A stretch of DNA of 64,000 nucleotides from an uncultured Lactococcus sp. (GTDB lineage Bacteria; Bacillota; Bacilli; Lactobacillales; Streptococcaceae): assembly GCF_934191625.1 (NCBI RefSeq), contig NZ_CAKPUG010000005.1, forward strand, positions 65,567-129,566. Reading direction: 5' to 3'. A program made the position numbers and the translations under genes. Below are positions 61,224 to 64,000 of the stretch, in pieces. The notes below the pieces were generated by a model. It was not told where the DNA came from, made no database searches, and saw only the letters and a program-made list of their open reading frames with translations. Within the stretch, counting starts at the first letter, position 1. Each line of letters opens with the position of its first letter.

Positions 61224-61772
61224 TTGAAAAAGCTGCTTGTTATCACTGATATCGCTTTACTACTTACTGCAGTTCTTTTAATTTTTGCCGTGAAACAGGA
61301 GGAGCATTCTGTGGTAGCACCAACGGTAGAGCTTTCTCAAGCGGATAAATATAAATCAGAAAAAACAGTTAATATTGAACAAATAAAGATGGGGAATTTT
61401 GAAACTATCCATGGGGATTGGGTCAATTATGAAAGTGATATTGATGGCAGAAGAGCACGTATATTAGATGCTAAAGTGACAAAGCAGAAAAGAGATTTTT
61501 ATCTCCAATATGGAGGAATAAATGAACAAACTGGTCAGGTTTATTTGTGGATGTATTTGGAAGGAATTGCTCCTGAAAACGGATCACGATTTGAGATTTA
61601 TCCAAAAGGCACTCCTATTCCGGTTAAATTAAGGAATGGTACGATTGATTATTCTGGGAAATATGATCCGACATCCCAAGAAAAAGATAGAATTTTGCCA
61701 GAAGGGTCAGCACGAACAGTAGAGGAGCTCGCTTCGTTGGTCTTGTATCGCGATGTTGAAGTATTATCTTAA
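61224..61772 (+). CDS. Exported or membrane-anchored protein, DUF6287-like
   Basis: The 182-residue protein begins with one hydrophobic segment (LLVITDIALLLTAVLLIFAV), which acts as an uncleaved anchor or signal; no lipobox Cys is present. Outside it has NIEQIKMGNFETIHGDWVNYES, a pattern like the DUF6287 domain of lactococcal and streptococcal lipoproteins, followed by a beta-rich region. The function is unknown. The start is TTG 61224, 6 nt after AAAGGAG. Confidence 0.75.
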   Translation: MKKLLVITDIALLLTAVLLIFAVKQEEHSVVAPTVELSQADKYKSEKTVNIEQIKMGNFETIHGDWVNYESDIDGRRARILDAKVTKQKRDFYLQYGGINEQTGQVYLWMYLEGIAPENGSRFEIYPKGTPIPVKLRNGTIDYSGKYDPTSQEKDRILPEGSARTVEELASLVLYRDVEVLS

Positions 61773-61792
61773 AAATAAACAGGAAAATACTC

Positions 61793-61821
61793 TTGAAAAA
61801 ATTTTTGAAAAGAGTTAAAAT
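61793..61821 (+). promoter_or_regulatory. mnmG promoter
   Basis: TTGAAA (61793-61798), a 17-bp gap, and TAAAAT (61816-61821). The leader is about 100 nt. Confidence 0.75.
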
Positions 61822-61839
61822 AGTCCTATCATAAAAACT

Positions 61840-61910
61840 CGATGGTCAAGGCTCGGGAAGATATGTGCTTTTTAGCATGTATTTTTCACTGGCTTTGGCT
61901 TTTTGTTTTG
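61840..61910 (+). promoter_or_regulatory. Terminator-like structured leader of mnmG
   Basis: GGTCAAGGC (61844-61852) pairs with GCTTTGGCT (61892-61900), followed by TTTTGTTTTG. An inner hairpin is ATATGTGC (61861-61868)/GCATGTAT (61875-61882). The whole fold lies between promoter and ribosome site, so it would stop transcription before mnmG unless opened. It matches no riboswitch class that I recognise. Confidence 0.55.
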
Positions 61911-61926
61911 AAAAAATGGAGAAATT

Positions 61927-63801
61927 ATGGAATTTCAAGAAAAATATGATGTTATAGTGATTGGTGCAGGGCATGCTGGTGTAGAAGCAGCCCTCGCATC
62001 AGCGCGTATGGGGACAAGGACGCTTTTATTAACAATTAATTTAGATATGGTTGCTTTTATGCCTTGTAATCCTTCGATTGGAGGTTCTGCCAAAGGAATA
62101 GTTGTTCGTGAAATAGATGCCTTGGGCGGCGAAATGGGTCGAAATATTGACAAAACCTATATTCAAATGAAAATGTTGAATACTGGTAAAGGCCCTGCAG
62201 TTCGGGCTTTACGGGCACAAGCAGATAAGGCGCTGTATTCTCAAGAAATGAAGCATACAGTAGAAAACCAAGATAATCTAACTTTGCGTCAAGCCATGGT
62301 AGAAGAAATTCTAGTTGAAGATGAAAAGGTAACGGGCGTAAAAGTTACAACTGGCGCAAAGTATGCTGCTCAAGCCGTTATCGTTACTACAGGAACGGCT
62401 TTACGTGGTGAAATTATTATTGGAGAGCTTAAATATTCCTCTGGACCAAATAATTCGTTGGCTTCTGTCAGCTTAGCTGATAACTTACGCAATTTGGGAT
62501 TTGAAATTGGACGTTTTAAAACAGGTACACCGCCACGGGTACTTTCATCAAGTATTAATTATGATGAGACAGAGATTCAATCTGGAGATGAAAAGCCTAA
62601 TCACTTTAGCTTTTTGTCAAAAGATGAAGATTATCTCCAAGAGCAGATCCCTTGTTGGCTTACATATACAAGTAAAACCACGCATGAAATTATTCAAGAA
62701 AATTTGCATCGTGCTCCAATGTTTTCAGGGATTGTCAAAGGTGTTGGGCCACGTTACTGTCCTTCTATAGAAGACAAAGTTGTGCGGTTTGCGGATAAAC
62801 CTCGCCACCAACTTTTCTTGGAACCTGAAGGAAGAAATACAGAAGAAGTATATATCCAAGGTTTATCGACGAGTTTACCGGAAGATGTTCAGTTTGATTT
62901 AGTTCGTTCTATTCCAGGTTTAGAAGATGCAAAAATGATGCGTACTGGCTATGCTATCGAATATGATGTGGTATTGCCTCACCAGCTCCGGCCAACACTG
63001 GAAACGAAACTAGTTTCAGGACTTTTCACAGCCGGACAAACAAATGGTACATCTGGTTATGAAGAGGCAGCTGGACAAGGTTTAGTTGCGGGGATTAATG
63101 CTAGTCTTAAAGTACAAGGTAAAGAAGAACTTATTCTTAAACGAAGCGATGCCTATATCGGTGTAATGATTGATGACCTTGTGACTAAAGGTACATTAGA
63201 ACCATATCGATTATTAACTTCACGTGCTGAATATCGTTTGATTTTACGTCATGATAATGCAGATATGCGGTTGACAACCACAGGACGAGAAATTGGCCTA
63301 GTGGATGATGAACGTTGGAACGCTTTCCAAGAAAAACTCACTTCTTACCAAACAGAAATTGCGCGTCTCAATAAAGAAAAGCTTAAACCACTTGCGGATA
63401 CTCAAGAAAAACTTGGAATGATGGGATTTGGCCCCATCAAAGATGCGTTGACAGGTATTGAATTCTTAAAACGGCCTGAAGTGAAATATTCTGATGTGAT
63501 TAGGTTTGTCGGTGAGTCTTCGGAGAAACTTGATCGAACTATCATTGAGCTTATTGAAACAGAAGTTACTTATGAAGGTTATATCAAAAAAGCAAAAGAA
63601 CAAGTTGAAAAGATGCACCGCTTAGAAGCTAAACGTATACCTAAAAATATGAATTGGGATGCCCTAGATAGTATCGCAACTGAAGCGCGACAAAAATTTA
63701 AGAAAATCAATCCTGAAACCTTAGGACAAGCTAGTCGAATTTCAGGAGTAAATCCCGCGGATATTTCTATTTTGATGGTCTATCTTGAAGGTAAAAGATA
63801 A
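61927..63801 (+). CDS. mnmG: tRNA uridine-5-carboxymethylaminomethyl modification enzyme MnmG
   Basis: With MnmE this FAD enzyme modifies the wobble uridine of several tRNAs. The 624 residues have the dinucleotide fold [21 protein letters not shown], the family signature [21 protein letters not shown] with a catalytic Cys, [19 protein letters not shown], and a helical C-terminal tRNA-binding domain. GGAG precedes the ATG. Expression appears to pass through the leader hairpin in front. It ends in a clear terminator just before the rRNA promoter. Confidence 0.96.
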   Translation: MEFQEKYDVIVIGAGHAGVEAALASARMGTRTLLLTINLDMVAFMPCNPSIGGSAKGIVVREIDALGGEMGRNIDKTYIQMKMLNTGKGPAVRALRAQADKALYSQEMKHTVENQDNLTLRQAMVEEILVEDEKVTGVKVTTGAKYAAQAVIVTTGTALRGEIIIGELKYSSGPNNSLASVSLADNLRNLGFEIGRFKTGTPPRVLSSSINYDETEIQSGDEKPNHFSFLSKDEDYLQEQIPCWLTYTSKTTHEIIQENLHRAPMFSGIVKGVGPRYCPSIEDKVVRFADKPRHQLFLEPEGRNTEEVYIQGLSTSLPEDVQFDLVRSIPGLEDAKMMRTGYAIEYDVVLPHQLRPTLETKLVSGLFTAGQTNGTSGYEEAAGQGLVAGINASLKVQGKEELILKRSDAYIGVMIDDLVTKGTLEPYRLLTSRAEYRLILRHDNADMRLTTTGREIGLVDDERWNAFQEKLTSYQTEIARLNKEKLKPLADTQEKLGMMGFGPIKDALTGIEFLKRPEVKYSDVIRFVGESSEKLDRTIIELIETEVTYEGYIKKAKEQVEKMHRLEAKRIPKNMNWDALDSIATEARQKFKKINPETLGQASRISGVNPADISILMVYLEGKR

Positions 63802-63810
63802 AAAAACAGG

Positions 63811-63839
63811 AAATCAGACCGAAGGAGTCTGATTTTTTT
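63811..63839 (+). terminator. mnmG terminator
   Basis: AATCAGAC and GTCTGATT flank a seven-base loop, followed by seven T. Confidence 0.9.
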
Positions 63840-63913
63840 CTCCCAGAAAACGTGACAACAGAGGGGCTAAACCGAACGAAAGGAAAAAAATCGGAAAAAA
63901 ACACAGTTTATTC

Positions 63914-63942
63914 TTGACATGGGGAGATGAGTTTGATAGAAT
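63914..63942 (+). promoter_or_regulatory. rRNA operon promoter
   Basis: TTGACA (63914-63919), 17 bp, and TGA-TAGAAT (hexamer at 63937-63942). An A-rich, UP-like tract lies upstream (63879-63903). This is one of the strongest promoters in the window. Confidence 0.85.
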
Positions 63943-63948
63943 ATAATA

Positions 63949-64000
63949 GTTGTCGCGAGAGAGCGAATCTCTAGTGAGAGCAATAGACCTTTGAAAACTG
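63949..64000 (+). other. Start of the rRNA operon leader, cut by the window end
   Basis: The final bases, GACCTTTGAAAACTG, match the boxA-containing leader that precedes 16S rRNA in Lactobacillales. The 16S gene itself would start beyond the window. A GAGAGCGAATCTCT inverted repeat lies just before. Confidence 0.7.

Noticed and set aside
63942..63947. TATAAT as the -10 of the rRNA promoter
   Set aside because: It would lie 22 bp from TTGACA. TAGAAT at 63937-63942 gives 17 bp and an extended TGA, so it is the better choice.

Overview
The window is chromosomal sequence from a low-GC Gram-positive coccus of the Streptococcaceae, most likely Lactococcus, and perhaps the L. garvieae group rather than L. 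lactis (the genus is inferred from protein resemblance and gene order, not from a search). The supporting signs are the dcw order ftsA-ftsZ-ylmE-sepF-ylmG-ylmH-divIVA-ileS, the order glmU-nudix-macP-mtnN, PepC, a metK gene with an SMK-box leader, a tuf gene that stands alone, and a ferrochelatase without the early heme genes. Extended -10 promoters (TGN before the hexamer) are very common here. No transposase, prophage, CRISPR array or integrase was seen. This is core genome with a few accessory islands.

Layout. 1-4.5 kb: hemH, a T-box leader with thrS, and fba. 4.6-11.1 kb: a small hydrophobic protein, then a beta-glucoside operon (bglG antiterminator, PTS IIBCA, two GH1 phospho-beta-glucosidases) with a cre-like site and two RAT-like RNA elements. 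11.1-16.3 kb: envelope genes. These are an alpha/beta hydrolase, a secreted GH73-CHAP peptidoglycan hydrolase with an 18-bp tandem repeat, a LiaX-like gene with two PspC genes behind a CesR-type palindrome, and a class I biotin ligase. 16.3-23.3 kb: SMK-box with metK, then rny, gmk, rpoZ and priA. 23.3-25.2 kb: a three-gene deoxynucleoside salvage operon (deoxynucleoside kinase, LOG-family protein, nucleoside deoxyribosyltransferase) behind two NrdR-box-like palindromes, lying between priA and the fmt-rsmB-pppL-pknB cluster. 30.5-37.9 kb: rpsO, proC, glmU, a nudix gene, macP, mtnN, pepC, rlmB and degV. 38-47.1 kb: the division cluster and T-box-controlled ileS. 47.1-52.5 kb: two small proteins, tuf, a DUF1831 gene with a cysteine desulfurase, a candidate short RNA, and prs. 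52.9-55.6 kb: a BtuFCD/FecBCD-type ABC importer. 55.9-60.6 kb: pnp-cysE-cysS-mrnC. 60.7-63.8 kb: a DUF1033 protein, a secreted or anchored protein, and mnmG behind a terminator-like leader. The last 90 bases are the promoter and leader of what is almost certainly an rRNA operon running off the window.

The points most worth following are regulatory. (1) The cysteine desulfurase frame has no ATG, GTG or TTG at its conserved N-terminus. An ATT codon sits exactly where the family's Met should be, at normal spacing from a Shine-Dalgarno sequence. (2) Three genes (birA, rlmB, cysE) lack a Shine-Dalgarno sequence and have an extended -10 hexamer directly before the start codon, which predicts leaderless mRNAs. 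(3) The RAT-like element before bglP overlaps a hairpin that buries the bglP ribosome binding site, so a BglG protein could act there on translation. (4) The dNTP salvage operon appears to be under NrdR. (5) A candidate RNA of about 67 nt upstream of the desulfurase has a 5' end complementary to its own terminator loop. (6) mnmG has an unexplained attenuator-like leader. (7) Two minus-strand genes place their stop codon inside the loop of a terminator shared with the converging operon.
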